Shown here: positions 1 to 11,053 of the stretch, piece after piece
Layout of the letters: the number at the start of each line of letters is the position of its first letter
Numbering within the stretch: the first letter of the stretch is position 1
Translations under genes and position numbers: made by a program
Assembly (NCBI GenBank): GCA_003284445.1
Contig: QBVH01000008.1
Location: forward strand, 1-50,991
Direction of reading: 5' to 3'
Origin: Prochlorococcus sp. AG-311-D23
GTDB taxonomy: Bacteria; Cyanobacteriota; Cyanobacteriia; PCC-6307; Cyanobiaceae
Length of the DNA stretch: 50,991 nt
The notes under the pieces: model-generated
What the model saw: only the letters and a program-made list of their open reading frames with translations
Told to the model about the DNA's origin: nothing
Database searches by the model: none

Positions 1-150
1 CTAATTAGAGAAATTTTTTCCAATGATTAGGTCCACTAATGGAGGTGATAAGTATAAACAGCCCAAACACGAGTGAGTTTACCCAACCATGATATTTTGT
101 TTACAGGCTATATTTCGGACATCAAATCCACATCAATCAAGTCATTTTTC

Positions 151-432
151 ATGAGTTCCGAACCTGATAATTTACAAACACTTATCAGTAAGTACAGAAC
201 TATGGATATTTATGAATTAGAAGCAAATATCGATAATTGGGATAAAGAGAATGATTGCCCAACTCAAACCCAAAGCCTTGTTATTGCAAAAAACGAACTG
301 GAAATCAAATACAAAGAGAGAAAAGAACAAATAGAACTTTTAACTAAATCCCTCACTTCTTCTTCACGTGTTGGGAGATGGATTTCTAGCGCTAAAGCGG
401 TTATTAAACAACTTTTAAATTTCAAGAAGTAA
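151..432 (+). CDS. hypothetical protein, charged
   Basis: I do not recognise this protein. The frame is open from a GTG at 73, but I prefer the ATG at 151, which gives 93 residues. The 26 residues upstream look like chance translation and no ribosome binding site precedes the GTG. The product is hydrophilic and rich in Glu and Lys in the middle (about residues 45-65, probably helical). It ends in a basic, partly hydrophobic tail (RWISSAKAVIKQLLNFKK) that could form an amphipathic helix. No signal peptide is visible. It stands alone ahead of a convergent NTF2-like gene. No function can be assigned. Confidence 0.45.
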   Translation: MSSEPDNLQTLISKYRTMDIYELEANIDNWDKENDCPTQTQSLVIAKNELEIKYKERKEQIELLTKSLTSSSRVGRWISSAKAVIKQLLNFKK

Positions 433-465
433 AAGCAACATCACCTTCAGTGCTTGTTTGGTTAG

Positions 466-888
466 TTAGTCCCACGTTGAAAGATCAGTAGTGCCTTGTG
501 ATCTTTGCAACCATGAAATTTTCCAAGTGCCATCAATTTTCTTAAAAACCAAAGAATAAGTAGATAGATCATTATTCAGGTCACCTTTGTAGCTAAACGC
601 TTCTTTCAAGGTAAATGCAGCTAAGCCCCAATCCGAATCAGCTTCTAACCGATGAATCTTGACTAATTCGGAGAGTTCAAAAACCAAATCATCACTGTCA
701 TACATTCCGGCAAGACCTTGTGCGGTTATGGGGTTACCACTTGGCCTGACAGCCAAGAAATTACTTGTGGTGTTGGCTGATAAAAATGTTTTGTTTTGAG
801 CCCTATCCGCAAAACCTTTTACAAGAGCTTCTAGCTGCTGTGAATCAGAAGACAATTTTCTAAAATGTTTGTCTCTAGAGCATCTCAC
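466..888 (-). CDS. NTF2-like / SnoaL-like small protein
   Basis: The last 60 residues (WGLAAFTLKEAFSYKG ... YSLVFKKIDGTWKISWLQRS) have the strand pattern and closing 'DGTWKI.W.Q.S' signature of the DUF4440/SnoaL-like NTF2 fold. These are small cone-shaped domains that bind ligands or act as catalytic scaffolds. The protein is 140 aa from the ATG at 888, about the normal length for a single NTF2 domain. The first 15 residues are doubtful and the true start may lie inside. No signal peptide is seen. The substrate is unknown. The fold call is moderately sure and the function is open. Confidence 0.5.
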   Translation of the reverse strand: MRCSRDKHFRKLSSDSQQLEALVKGFADRAQNKTFLSANTTSNFLAVRPSGNPITAQGLAGMYDSDDLVFELSELVKIHRLEADSDWGLAAFTLKEAFSYKGDLNNDLSTYSLVFKKIDGTWKISWLQRSQGTTDLSTWD

Positions 889-1099
889 AATTCAGTTAAT
901 CAGGATGTCTCATTTGATGTATTCAACAAATAGGAGTAGTAGTTCTGCTTTTACTTTTTCTGATCAAATCCACAAAGGTTCTGCATCAGAAGAACTTCCA
1001 AATGAGCAAAAGGAGGTAAATTCTTTTCATGCCTTTATTGTTGACATGAGTAAACAGTTCTCCAACATGTATAACTTTTGTGAAAAAAGACATGAGTAA

Positions 1100-1479
1100 G
1101 AAGAAGAAGAAGAAGTTCAATGTGACGCAGGGCATGACTCTGTTGCTGCTTAAAAAAATTTCACTACCTTCAAATTACGTCTTTCAACTGATTCTATTTA
1201 TTACTAATCCAGAAAATAATATTGGGTATGAGGATTAATACTAACTAGAGAAGCAAGCAGTAAAGTTTTTCAATTGTCACAGGTCATAAGCATTTAAAAA
1301 GTTTTACTTCAGAAAGGACAATAAGACTTATGTAACAAAACTGAACTCCGGGGAAAGAATAATAGGCTTATGATAAATATTTATTAAAAGCTAATAAAAC
1401 GTTCAACTCATCAAATGATGAGCCGCAGTTTGACTCAAGCCAAGGAAGGGGACTTGAGCCTATTTCGGAGAAAAGAAAA
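1100..1479. other. intergenic stretch with two tandem hairpins
   Basis: I see no convincing gene here. A 48-codon ORF beginning at 1092 with a run of Lys codons is possible but unsupported. Just before the broken small gene at 1480 there are two short inverted repeats on the plus strand. CTCATC (1407-1412) pairs with GATGAG (1417-1422) across a 4-nt loop. CTCAAG (1434-1439) pairs with CTTGAG (1453-1458). They look like a structured 5' leader of the transcript that ends at the terminator at 1601-1623. Confidence 0.35.
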
Positions 1480-1580
1480 ATGTCTTTAACCTACAGAGTT
1501 ATTAAGTACATCCGGCAAAAAGAAGCCATAGAAAGCAGCATGTAAAATTTACTTATCGAGGTAAGTCTTACCAAAGCTAG
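1480..1580 (+). pseudogene. small DUF4278-like gene with a frameshift
   Basis: An ATG at 1480 opens a 21-codon frame beginning MSLTYRVIKYIRQKE, ending at TAA (1543-1545). Directly after it, in another frame, the sequence reads KFTYRGKSYQS and stops at TAG (1578-1580). Small marine-cyanobacterial proteins of the DUF4278 type carry this layout: an LTYRG.KY motif at the N-terminus and a second LTYRG..Y motif near the C-terminus. The two halves here are therefore most simply one gene of about 33 codons broken by a 1-2 nt indel near 1543. The first motif also has Val where Gly is usual. A terminator follows at 1601. The family link rests on the repeated YRG motif only. Confidence 0.45.
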
Positions 1581-1600
1581 CAACAATAACAACATCCACC

Positions 1601-1623
1601 AAAGCCCCTTCAGGGGCTTTTTT
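1601..1623 (+). terminator. Rho-independent terminator
   Basis: A perfect 8-bp stem, AAAGCCCC (1601-1608) and GGGGCTTT (1613-1620), encloses a TTCA tetraloop. On the plus strand it is followed by more T residues. It terminates the short transcript carrying the broken DUF4278-like gene. It also lies just beyond the 3' end of the minus-strand VTT gene and may serve both. Confidence 0.8.
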
Positions 1624-1636
1624 ATTAACAAATAAT

Positions 1637-2386
1637 TTACTTAATAATATTCGATCTTTTTTGTAAATATATATTTATCATTGCCAAGATAAATATAATT
1701 AAAAAAGAAGTTATGAAAAGAAATAAATAATTTCCAGAAATCATATCTAATTCTCCACTTAATATTTTGTCTAAGAAGTTTTTCAAACCAATATCCTTGA
1801 TCTTTCTTCCGGCAAGACCACTGGCAACGAAAGGTGAATCTGAGATTATTATGCTAAAAATCAAAGCAGGCATAAACCTTTTCCATGTTATTTTTGTCAG
1901 TCCTATCGCATAGCAGACAAAATCAAAGAACCCTGACATTAATAGAGCTGTCATAAGGAAATAATTATTTTCTAGATAATCTTGACTAATGCTTTCAACT
2001 CTTCTCATTTGTCTTGAACCAAGTAATCTAGTAATATATTTTCTTCCTAATTTTCTAGCCAGTAAAAATGATATTGAACAAGAGAAAAAATCTGCAAAAA
2101 ATATAATAACTAACCCCTGCGTAAAGCCAAACTGAAAGCCGGCAGCAGCGGAAAATATTGTTCCAGGTAAAACTGGTATTATTATACTAATTGATCTTAA
2201 AATAAATAATAAGAATATTACTATTAAGCCAGAAAAATTATTCTTACTTAAGCTTCTAACACTATCATAAAAGAAATCAGTAATAATATTAACATCAAAG
2301 TGAATAAGAGAAATACTTAGAATAACAACAAAGAAAATTATTATTGAATAATTAAAATACTTACTAATGATAAACTTATTAGTCAT
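1637..2386 (-). CDS. VTT/DedA-type (TVP38/TMEM64) membrane protein
   Basis: This 249-aa integral membrane protein has about five or six hydrophobic segments, the first near residues 10-32. It has the SNARE-associated/VTT signature: a Pro-rich re-entrant region (SIIIPVLPGTIFSAAAGFQFG), then 'FFADFFSCSISFLLARKLGR', then a central 'F.MTALLMSGFFDFVCYAIGLT' segment. Family members act in lipid scrambling or membrane homeostasis; the role in cyanobacteria is not settled. The plus-strand gene at 34611-35270 in this window is a clear paralog with the same motif order. It sits alone, preceded by an AT-rich gap. The family call is firm; the substrate is unknown. Confidence 0.8.
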   Translation of the reverse strand: MTNKFIISKYFNYSIIIFFVVILSISLIHFDVNIITDFFYDSVRSLSKNNFSGLIVIFLLFILRSISIIIPVLPGTIFSAAAGFQFGFTQGLVIIFFADFFSCSISFLLARKLGRKYITRLLGSRQMRRVESISQDYLENNYFLMTALLMSGFFDFVCYAIGLTKITWKRFMPALIFSIIISDSPFVASGLAGRKIKDIGLKNFLDKILSGELDMISGNYLFLFITSFLIIFILAMINIYLQKRSNIIK

Positions 2387-2466
2387 AAAATATTTTTCAA
2401 TTAGAAACTAACTTCTTTCTTAAGTTTACAGCAATGTAATTACCAAAAAATCGCTATAAAAAATAA

Positions 2467-2790
2467 CTAATTATGTTCAAACTTTAGGCTACACATTGTA
2501 TTAGCCTCTGCCAAAGGCATTTCTCCAGTGTTCCATTTATCATATACACATGCATAAAAAGGTTCATTCAAGCTACTCAAATCATTTTTTTGATGTATTA
2601 ATTCTCTTAGATATTTAGCTTTCGCTCTAAGAAATTCTTTTTTATATAACCAGTACATAACCTCGGCAACACCTATAAAAGCCAAAGAGAATACAAAAAT
2701 AACTAACAAATGATTAATCAAACTTTCACTTCCAGGGATTAATATCTTAGGCTCGATATACAAAAAAAGTAACTCGTAAATAATACTCAA
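2467..2790 (-). CDS. hypothetical small membrane protein
   Basis: Unrecognised, 107 aa. One strong membrane segment lies at about residues 25-48 (LLVIFVFSLAFIGVAEVMYWLY). A basic cytoplasmic-type region follows (KKEFLRAKAKYLRELIHQK), then a soluble tail with two cysteines (CVYDKW...NTMCSLKF). The distribution of charge suggests the C-terminus is inside. It lies upstream of the VTT gene on the same strand with an 80-nt gap, so co-transcription is possible but unproven. No function is inferred. Confidence 0.45.
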   Translation of the reverse strand: MSIIYELLFLYIEPKILIPGSESLINHLLVIFVFSLAFIGVAEVMYWLYKKEFLRAKAKYLRELIHQKNDLSSLNEPFYACVYDKWNTGEMPLAEANTMCSLKFEHN

Positions 2791-2996
2791 AATCCTTTTT
2801 TTCTTTTTTTCTAAGAATAGCGATTCCTATCTTTGAAAGTTTTATTATTAGATTTATTAACCTTAAAAAAAGCACTGCGGCTCTTCAAAACTTAGACGCC
2901 AAAAACTAAGTTAAAATGCTTACGGAGCTATCTTCTTAGACCTTAGCCTCAACTCATGATTTATTTTGTTAGAAGGTTTTAAAATTGTAGTAAAAA

Positions 2997-4376
2997 ATGT
3001 CTTTAGAAAATTTCGTACTTAATCAATTACAAGATCTAGTTCTATCTGGCAAAACAAGAAAAGAGAAATGGAGAAGGGCTCAGCTTAACTCTTTATCAAA
3101 TTTATTAGAAAATCATCAGCAAGAAATCTTAAATGCTTTAAGCCAAGACTTAGGCAAGCCAGCGACAGAAGCGTTCTTCGAGATTATTGCTGTCAAACAA
3201 GAAATAAAACTGGCGCAGAAAAATTTATCGAATTGGATGAAGACAAGGCAAATCAACGTACCTGTCTCTCTTAAACCAGCTCAAGCGCTGGTCCAGCCAG
3301 ATCCATTGGGCTGCATTTTGATAATTGGTCCATGGAATTATCCTTTTTCTCTTACTCTTCAACCACTAGTAGGAGCATTAGCCGCTGGGAACACTGCTGT
3401 CTTAAAGCCATCTGAACATGCTCCTAACGTATCAAATCTGATAAAAAAGCTCATAGAACAATATTTCCCCCCAGAGGTCGCGCAAGTTGTTGAAGGAGAT
3501 GGAAACATTGCTGCTGATTTAATGACTCGACAATTTGATCACGTTTTTTTCACTGGTGGAGAAAATATAGGAAAAAAAGTAATGGAAGCCGCTTCAAAAA
3601 ATCTCACTCCAGTCACTTTAGAACTTGGAGGCAAAAGCCCAGCTGTTGTTATAGATGGTGCAAATCTAGAAGTAACGGCAAAGAGAGTTATATGGGGGAA
3701 AAGTCTAAACGCTGGGCAAACATGCATTGCGCCGGATCATTTACTTGTTGAGCATAAACTTTTTGATTCATTAATTTCTAATTTAATAAATTCGATTAAT
3801 GATTTTTACGGAAAGGCGCCTTTAGATTCAAAACATCTGGGGAGCCTTATCAATGAAAAACAATTTAATAGACTTAATAATTTACTAAATCAGGCTAAAA
3901 AGAATAACCAGATCATCTATGGAGGAGATAGCAATGAAAAAGAGAAAAGAATTAGCCCTACTCTGATCAAAATCGAGAATCGAAATGATCCTCTTATGAA
4001 GGAAGAACTTTTTGGCCCATTGCTACCTATTTTGAGTATTAAAAATCTCGATCAAGCCATCTCAGATTTCAAGGTATTACCTAAACCCCTTGCTTTATAT
4101 CTATTTGGAGGAGGTGAGAGGGAACAAGCGAAAGTACTATCAATGACCTCTTCAGGAGGTGTTTGTTTTAATGATGTTGTTTTACAGGCAGGGATACCTG
4201 AACTGCCATTTGGAGGTGTCGGAACAAGCGGCATGGGAAAATACCACGGTAAAGCAGGTTTTGATAATTTTACTCATTACAAATCAGTCCTAAAAAGACC
4301 TTTTTGGCTAGATCTAAACTTCAGATACCCTCCATACAAATTAGATTTGTCTTTACTTAATAAATTAATAGGTTAA
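2997..4376 (+). CDS. NAD(P)-dependent aldehyde dehydrogenase (fatty-aldehyde type)
   Basis: A full-length 459-aa class-3-like aldehyde dehydrogenase that oxidises aldehydes to carboxylic acids. The catalytic cysteine is Cys243 in NAGQTCIAPDH, and the general-base glutamate is Glu209 in TLELGGKSP. The N-terminal 'GPWNYPFSLTLQPLVGALAAGN' stretch and the 'ILIIGPWNYP' cofactor-binding motif are intact. The C-terminal hydrophobic end resembles membrane-associated fatty aldehyde dehydrogenases. Cyanobacterial homologs (for example Synechocystis slr0091) oxidise fatty and apocarotenoid aldehydes, so a role in lipid-aldehyde detoxification is likely. It is followed 45 nt later by the LysM gene. Confidence 0.88.
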   Translation: MSLENFVLNQLQDLVLSGKTRKEKWRRAQLNSLSNLLENHQQEILNALSQDLGKPATEAFFEIIAVKQEIKLAQKNLSNWMKTRQINVPVSLKPAQALVQPDPLGCILIIGPWNYPFSLTLQPLVGALAAGNTAVLKPSEHAPNVSNLIKKLIEQYFPPEVAQVVEGDGNIAADLMTRQFDHVFFTGGENIGKKVMEAASKNLTPVTLELGGKSPAVVIDGANLEVTAKRVIWGKSLNAGQTCIAPDHLLVEHKLFDSLISNLINSINDFYGKAPLDSKHLGSLINEKQFNRLNNLLNQAKKNNQIIYGGDSNEKEKRISPTLIKIENRNDPLMKEELFGPLLPILSIKNLDQAISDFKVLPKPLALYLFGGGEREQAKVLSMTSSGGVCFNDVVLQAGIPELPFGGVGTSGMGKYHGKAGFDNFTHYKSVLKRPFWLDLNFRYPPYKLDLSLLNKLIG

Positions 4377-4421
4377 AGTAAATTCAATACCTATAAGATA
4401 GATTATCAATTTAGGTTAGAG

Positions 4422-5282
4422 ATGATTAAAAATATAAAAATACTTAACCGTTTATTTTATATCAACATCATTACATTACTCTTATCAATATTTACTTTAA
4501 AAGTTAATTCAGAAACAAAGATTATCGCAAAAAGTGGTGATACCCTTTTCAAAATATCTAAGCAATATGGAGTTACTTTAAAAGAACTAATGTATAAGAA
4601 TAATTTCAATAATGCGACAAAAATAATAGAAGGTGAAGCTATAATAATACCTCACAAAGACATTAATGAATATAAAAATAATGAAAAAATAACTTATAAA
4701 GTTATAAAAGGAGATACTCTTTATAAGATTGCGAGAGATTATAGCGTAAGCATAAATGACATTATTTCCATGAATAATCTAGAGAATGATTCTTATCTTA
4801 AGCTTAATCAGATTATCTTCATCCCAAAGGGAGCTCCATATAAGAAAGTAATTAGTAGAAAAAATATTAAAGTAGTAAGTAAAAAAGTTTTTTATCATCA
4901 AACGTCTAAGACAGAAGATCTTTCAACCATCGCATATATGCACAAAATCCCAATAGAAGAAGTTGAGACTTTGAATAAATTAAATAATCCTATAAAAATC
5001 AAACCTAATTTCAAATTAAAATTAAGAAAACATAAACCTTCAAAATGGATAAGATATGGATCATTATTGATCAATTGGTCAGATTGGACATATTTTGATA
5101 GCAACTATATTACTCAATCAAAGACAACAAAGAATAAAGCTTTCTATTTAGCTCTTAGCTGCAAAAAAAGAGTTTTAAACAATACATTAAATAATTCTTC
5201 CTGGACAAACTGGTATTTCCCTGAAACTGATTTTGAATTTAAATTAATAAGTGATTTTTGTGATCAGGATTTTAATTTTTAA
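4422..5282 (+). CDS. secreted LysM-repeat protein
   Basis: 286 aa. A hydrophobic N-terminal segment (residues about 10-27) looks like a signal peptide or anchor. Three LysM modules follow. The first (about 33-78) contains SGDTLFKISKQYGV. The second (about 88-135) contains KGDTLYKIARDYSV. The third (about 155-203) is degenerate and reads TEDLSTIAYMHKI. LysM domains bind the N-acetylglucosamine backbone of peptidoglycan. The C-terminal 80 residues are Trp-rich (SLLINWSDWTYFDS) and unrecognised, and no peptidase motif is visible. It is probably a periplasmic, cell-wall-associated protein. It converges on the gene at 5284 with only one base between their ends. Confidence 0.75.
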   Translation: MIKNIKILNRLFYINIITLLLSIFTLKVNSETKIIAKSGDTLFKISKQYGVTLKELMYKNNFNNATKIIEGEAIIIPHKDINEYKNNEKITYKVIKGDTLYKIARDYSVSINDIISMNNLENDSYLKLNQIIFIPKGAPYKKVISRKNIKVVSKKVFYHQTSKTEDLSTIAYMHKIPIEEVETLNKLNNPIKIKPNFKLKLRKHKPSKWIRYGSLLINWSDWTYFDSNYITQSKTTKNKAFYLALSCKKRVLNNTLNNSSWTNWYFPETDFEFKLISDFCDQDFNF

Positions 5283-5283
5283 A

Positions 5284-6333
5284 TTATTTATTTATTTCAA
5301 GAGGTGGTGGTTCCAATCTTTCAGAGTCTTCCTCAACAAGTTGTAATCTCAACCTTTTTCCTCCTGAAAGTTCTCCAAGAGAAACTCTTATTGTGGAGCC
5401 GGTGAGCGTTTGAAGGGTGTCTAAAAGCTCTCTTAAATATGGCGTGCTACTACCAGACTCGACCCACAGTCTTTCTTGCAAGCCTTCTAATCTTTTCCAA
5501 GCAGAATGAAATTTTAAAATAGAACTCTCTATAGTTTTTGCTTGTCCAAAAGCATCTGAAAGCAGTCCTAATGAATCCAACCTTAAAGCTTCTTGAGTGG
5601 CTTTATCTAAATTTAAATTCTTATTTTGAAAAGCTCTTAAAGCCAAAGAAGCATCAAAAGACTTGCCCATCCATTTAGCTGTATTCGTCATATCTTTTAC
5701 TGAATCTATTTCAGGATTTTCTCTTAAAGTTTCGCAGATTTCTTCCTGCTGAATAGGCGTCAACTTGGACAATTCTCTTACTAATGGCGCCACAAACTTG
5801 GCTGGCAATAAATTTGATTGCGTTTTTTCTCTAATTTCATCAGGCAAAAGAGTGCTGGTTGCAGCCATAAATTGATCAGTTAAGCTTTTTACTTGTCTTC
5901 TTGTTATGTCCCTCCCTTCATTAGCAGCCTCAGAGATCATATGTTGAATCTCAGGCTCAGCTTGTGCTGTTTCTATAAAAGCTCTTTTAGAAAAATTATT
6001 TACACTAGATTCTTCAAGAATTCCTTCGACTACAAGATTATCTGAGGAATCAGCTAGTTGAATAAGGGAATAGGCTTTGCTTTTACTGATTTCCATCTCC
6101 CTAAGCCACTGCAAAAAGCCTGTACCTCTGCCATCCCCACCTCTCTTTTCTCTATCTCTTACAACACGTAAAATTCTTCCTCTCCAAATTTCGGTTTGCA
6201 AATCAAACTGTTCACATATTGACCATGCATTTTCTAATTTTTTGAGGAAATCAATATTACTTAAGTCATCTTGATCAGGATCAGGCAAATCAAAACTAAG
6301 AGAAGATGGGTCTAGAGATGGCTGGGGTATCAC
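5284..6333 (-). CDS. putative DNA-binding protein conserved in marine cyanobacteria
   Basis: 349 aa, soluble, no transmembrane segment. The region at about residues 70-100 (GFLQWLREMEISKSKAYSLI) reads like a helix-turn-helix of the type found in plasmid ParB/replication-associated proteins, where one 'chews over' a short effector helix and Ser/Lys start the recognition helix. The middle (about 170-225) is helical with an 'LTPIQQEEICETLRENPEIDS' segment. The C-terminus has a Gly/Arg-rich strand pair (GGKRLRLQLVEED). I do not recognise a named family. It is divergent from psaE across a 205-nt gap, so the two could share control. The DNA-binding idea is an inference from the helix pattern. Confidence 0.6.
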   Translation of the reverse strand: MIPQPSLDPSSLSFDLPDPDQDDLSNIDFLKKLENAWSICEQFDLQTEIWRGRILRVVRDREKRGGDGRGTGFLQWLREMEISKSKAYSLIQLADSSDNLVVEGILEESSVNNFSKRAFIETAQAEPEIQHMISEAANEGRDITRRQVKSLTDQFMAATSTLLPDEIREKTQSNLLPAKFVAPLVRELSKLTPIQQEEICETLRENPEIDSVKDMTNTAKWMGKSFDASLALRAFQNKNLNLDKATQEALRLDSLGLLSDAFGQAKTIESSILKFHSAWKRLEGLQERLWVESGSSTPYLRELLDTLQTLTGSTIRVSLGELSGGKRLRLQLVEEDSERLEPPPLEINK

Positions 6334-6538
6334 AAAAAATAAAATCTTTAAAGGTTTAACATTTCAAAGCTAATTGAAAATTAACCCAAAAATCAATATG
6401 GATTATTTATGTCTCTAAGTAAAGAATCTTTTAAAGGGGGGTAATTTTTTAGGATAGCAGCGACAGTCTGTGACACATCTACAAATATATCCTGTTCTGA
6501 TAGATAATAAAGACATTAAAGTCATATAGGTAAGTCAG

Positions 6539-6757
6539 ATGAGCTTTGCAAGAAAAGATAAGGTTCGCATCTTGCGTCAAGAATCATACTGGTTCAATCA
6601 AATTGGAGAAATAGTTTCCATAGATAAATCTCCATCAATGAGATACCCAGTAACTGTCAAATTTGATAAATGTGATTTCAAAGCTTTTAGCGGTGTTGAT
6701 GGTGGAGCCAATACCAGTCAATTTTCAGCGAAGGAATTAGAAGCTGCCTCAATTTAG
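6539..6757 (+). CDS. psaE: photosystem I subunit IV
   Basis: 72 aa, the usual size for PsaE, an SH3-like stromal subunit of photosystem I that helps dock ferredoxin and supports cyclic flow. The diagnostic motifs are present: N-terminal KVRILRQESYW, the RYPVTVKFDK strand and the GG.NT..F...EL ending. It lies 14 nt before mutM on the same strand, so the two may be co-transcribed, although psaE would be expected to be far more strongly expressed. The start is the ATG at 6539. Confidence 0.95.
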   Translation: MSFARKDKVRILRQESYWFNQIGEIVSIDKSPSMRYPVTVKFDKCDFKAFSGVDGGANTSQFSAKELEAASI

Positions 6758-6771
6758 CAGTATTTATACTT

Positions 6772-7620
6772 TTGCCAGAATTACCTGAAGTTGAGACAGT
6801 TAGAAAAGGACTTGAGAAACGTCTAAATGATTTTTATATTGAGAGAATAGAAGTATTAAAAGAACGCTCAATAGCAAGTAAGGATGGATCGCAAAGTTTC
6901 ATAAATAATGTTAAAGATAGTTATTTCGGTAATTGGGGAAGAAGGGGTAAATATTTAATAGGATCACTCCTTACAAGAGAAAAAGTTAGCAAAGGTTTTT
7001 TAGTTGTTCACTTAAGAATGACAGGTCAATTTAAATTACTTGAGAAAGAAGTTTTACCATGCAGCCATACGAGAGTGAGATTTTTCGAGGAGAGAGGAGG
7101 AGAACTCCGTTTTATAGACATTAGAAATTTCGGACAGATGTGGTACGTGCCCTCTACAAAATCAGTTCCAGAGATAGTTTCTGGAATTAAAAGATTAGGG
7201 CCAGAACCATTTAGTGCTGATTTTAATAGTCATTATTTAGAAGAATATTTGAAGAAAAAAACACGCTCAATTAAATCTGCTTTATTAGATCAAGAAACTG
7301 TTGCTGGGGTTGGAAATATATATGCAGATGAAACATTATTTGATGCAGGGATTAATCCAAAAACAGAAAGTAGAAAATTAAAAAGTAATGAATTAAAAAG
7401 GCTATGCAATAGTCTGGTCAAAATATTAAATATAAGTATTGGTGAGGGAGGGACAACTTTTAGTGACTTTAGAGATTTAGAGGGAGTAAATGGAAATTAT
7501 GGAGGGCAAGCTTGGGTGTATAGAAGAAATGGCAAAAATTGTAAAAAATGTGGAGTAAAGATATTGCGAGAGAAAATCTGTGGAAGAAGCACACACTGGT
7601 GTCCTAATTGCCAGAAATGA
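6772..7620 (+). CDS. mutM: formamidopyrimidine-DNA glycosylase (Fpg)
   Basis: 282 aa, bifunctional glycosylase/AP lyase that removes 8-oxoguanine and ring-opened purines. The start is a TTG at 6772, fixed by biochemistry: the catalytic residue is Pro immediately after the initiator Met, and the next residues read PELPEVETVRKGL as in the whole family. Also visible are the helix-two-turn-helix region (KSALLDQETVAGVGNIYADE) and the C-terminal zinc finger with four cysteines (CKKCG...CPNC). All key residues are present. It ends at the bidirectional terminator that separates it from the rRNA operon. Confidence 0.95.
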   Translation: MPELPEVETVRKGLEKRLNDFYIERIEVLKERSIASKDGSQSFINNVKDSYFGNWGRRGKYLIGSLLTREKVSKGFLVVHLRMTGQFKLLEKEVLPCSHTRVRFFEERGGELRFIDIRNFGQMWYVPSTKSVPEIVSGIKRLGPEPFSADFNSHYLEEYLKKKTRSIKSALLDQETVAGVGNIYADETLFDAGINPKTESRKLKSNELKRLCNSLVKILNISIGEGGTTFSDFRDLEGVNGNYGGQAWVYRRNGKNCKKCGVKILREKICGRSTHWCPNCQK

Positions 7621-7630
7621 TTTGGCAATA

Positions 7631-7657
7631 AAAAAGGGTCCCTAGAGACCCTTTTTT
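7631..7657. terminator. bidirectional terminator between mutM and the rRNA operon
   Basis: A perfect 10-bp stem, AAAAAGGGTC (7631-7640) and GACCCTTTTT (7647-7656), has a 6-nt loop. It has A residues on one side and T residues on the other, so it can work in both directions. It would end mutM on the plus strand and the 5S end of the rRNA operon on the minus strand. Confidence 0.85.
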
Positions 7658-7666
7658 AAAAATTTT

Positions 7667-7784
7667 ACCTGGCATCGAGCTATTTTCTCAGGGGGCAACC
7701 CCCCAAATATCGTCGCCGCTGATGCGTTTCACAACCGAGTTCGAGATGGATCGGAGTGGTTCCACATCGCCATGAACACCAGGA
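7667..7784 (-). rRNA. rrf: 5S ribosomal RNA
   Basis: On the minus strand the sequence begins TCCTGGTGTTCATGGCG and ends with ATAGCTCGATGCCAGGT, which pair to form the terminal 5S helix. The conserved internal segment CCGATCCATCTCGAACTCGG is present. The length of about 118 nt is normal. It is the last gene of the rRNA operon, 87 nt after the 23S end. Ends are estimated from the terminal helix. Confidence 0.95.
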
Positions 7785-7797
7785 TAGTGTTATTTAG

Positions 7798-7851
7798 GAA
7801 CCCTGAAGACTGCATAGAAATTATTAAAAAATAACCAGAAAGAATAAAGCA
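7798..7851 (-). other. 3' side of the 23S rRNA processing stem
   Basis: Two blocks here are complementary to blocks upstream of 23S. Bases 7837-7851 are an exact 15-bp reverse complement of 10867-10881. Bases 7798-7817 match the reverse complement of 10885-10904 at 18 of 20 positions; the two differences are compatible with G-U pairs in RNA. In the precursor transcript these arms would enclose the whole 23S sequence, as expected for an RNase III processing stem. Confidence 0.75.
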
Positions 7852-7871
7852 ATAATTTGAATAAAAGCAAG

Positions 7872-10747
<2,876 letters not shown>

Positions 10748-11053
10748 TTAAATACAATCAAAAAATCAATTGTGCTCGGCTTTTACTCAAGAATTAAACA
10801 TGAATTCTTGTATTAATAATTTAGTTTTTTGGCTAAATTAAAAAACAGAATTATGCATCCATGAGATGCTTTATTCTTTCTAATCTATGCAGTTTTCAAG
10901 GTTCTACTGAATTCTCATGAAATTAATCCATGGGAGCCCAGCATGTTATCAACTATACAAAAGATGATAAGAAGCTAGGTTCTTTTCAATAGACAATTCT
11001 AAGCCACATCTACAAATTTTTCTCCACAATTTAGTTATCAGGATAGTTTTCAG
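10748..11053 (-). other. 23S to tRNA-Ala internal transcribed spacer with boxA
   Basis: This 306-nt spacer holds no gene. On the minus strand, bases 10904-10885 read GAACCTTGAAAACTGCATAG, the conserved antiterminator-like boxA block of cyanobacterial rRNA spacers. Together with 10867-10881 it also forms the 5' side of the 23S processing stem. The rest is AT-rich, with the inverted 'atgttatcaactatacaaaagatgataa' area near 10943 suggesting further local folding. Confidence 0.7.

Noticed and set aside
869-1099. Plus-strand ORF of 76 codons (or 65 from the ATG at 905), followed by an overlapping 48-codon ORF starting MSKKKKKKF at 1092
   Set aside because: No ribosome binding site, low-complexity Ser and Lys content, no recognisable family; the first overlaps the start of the NTF2-like gene. 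Not strong enough to call genes.
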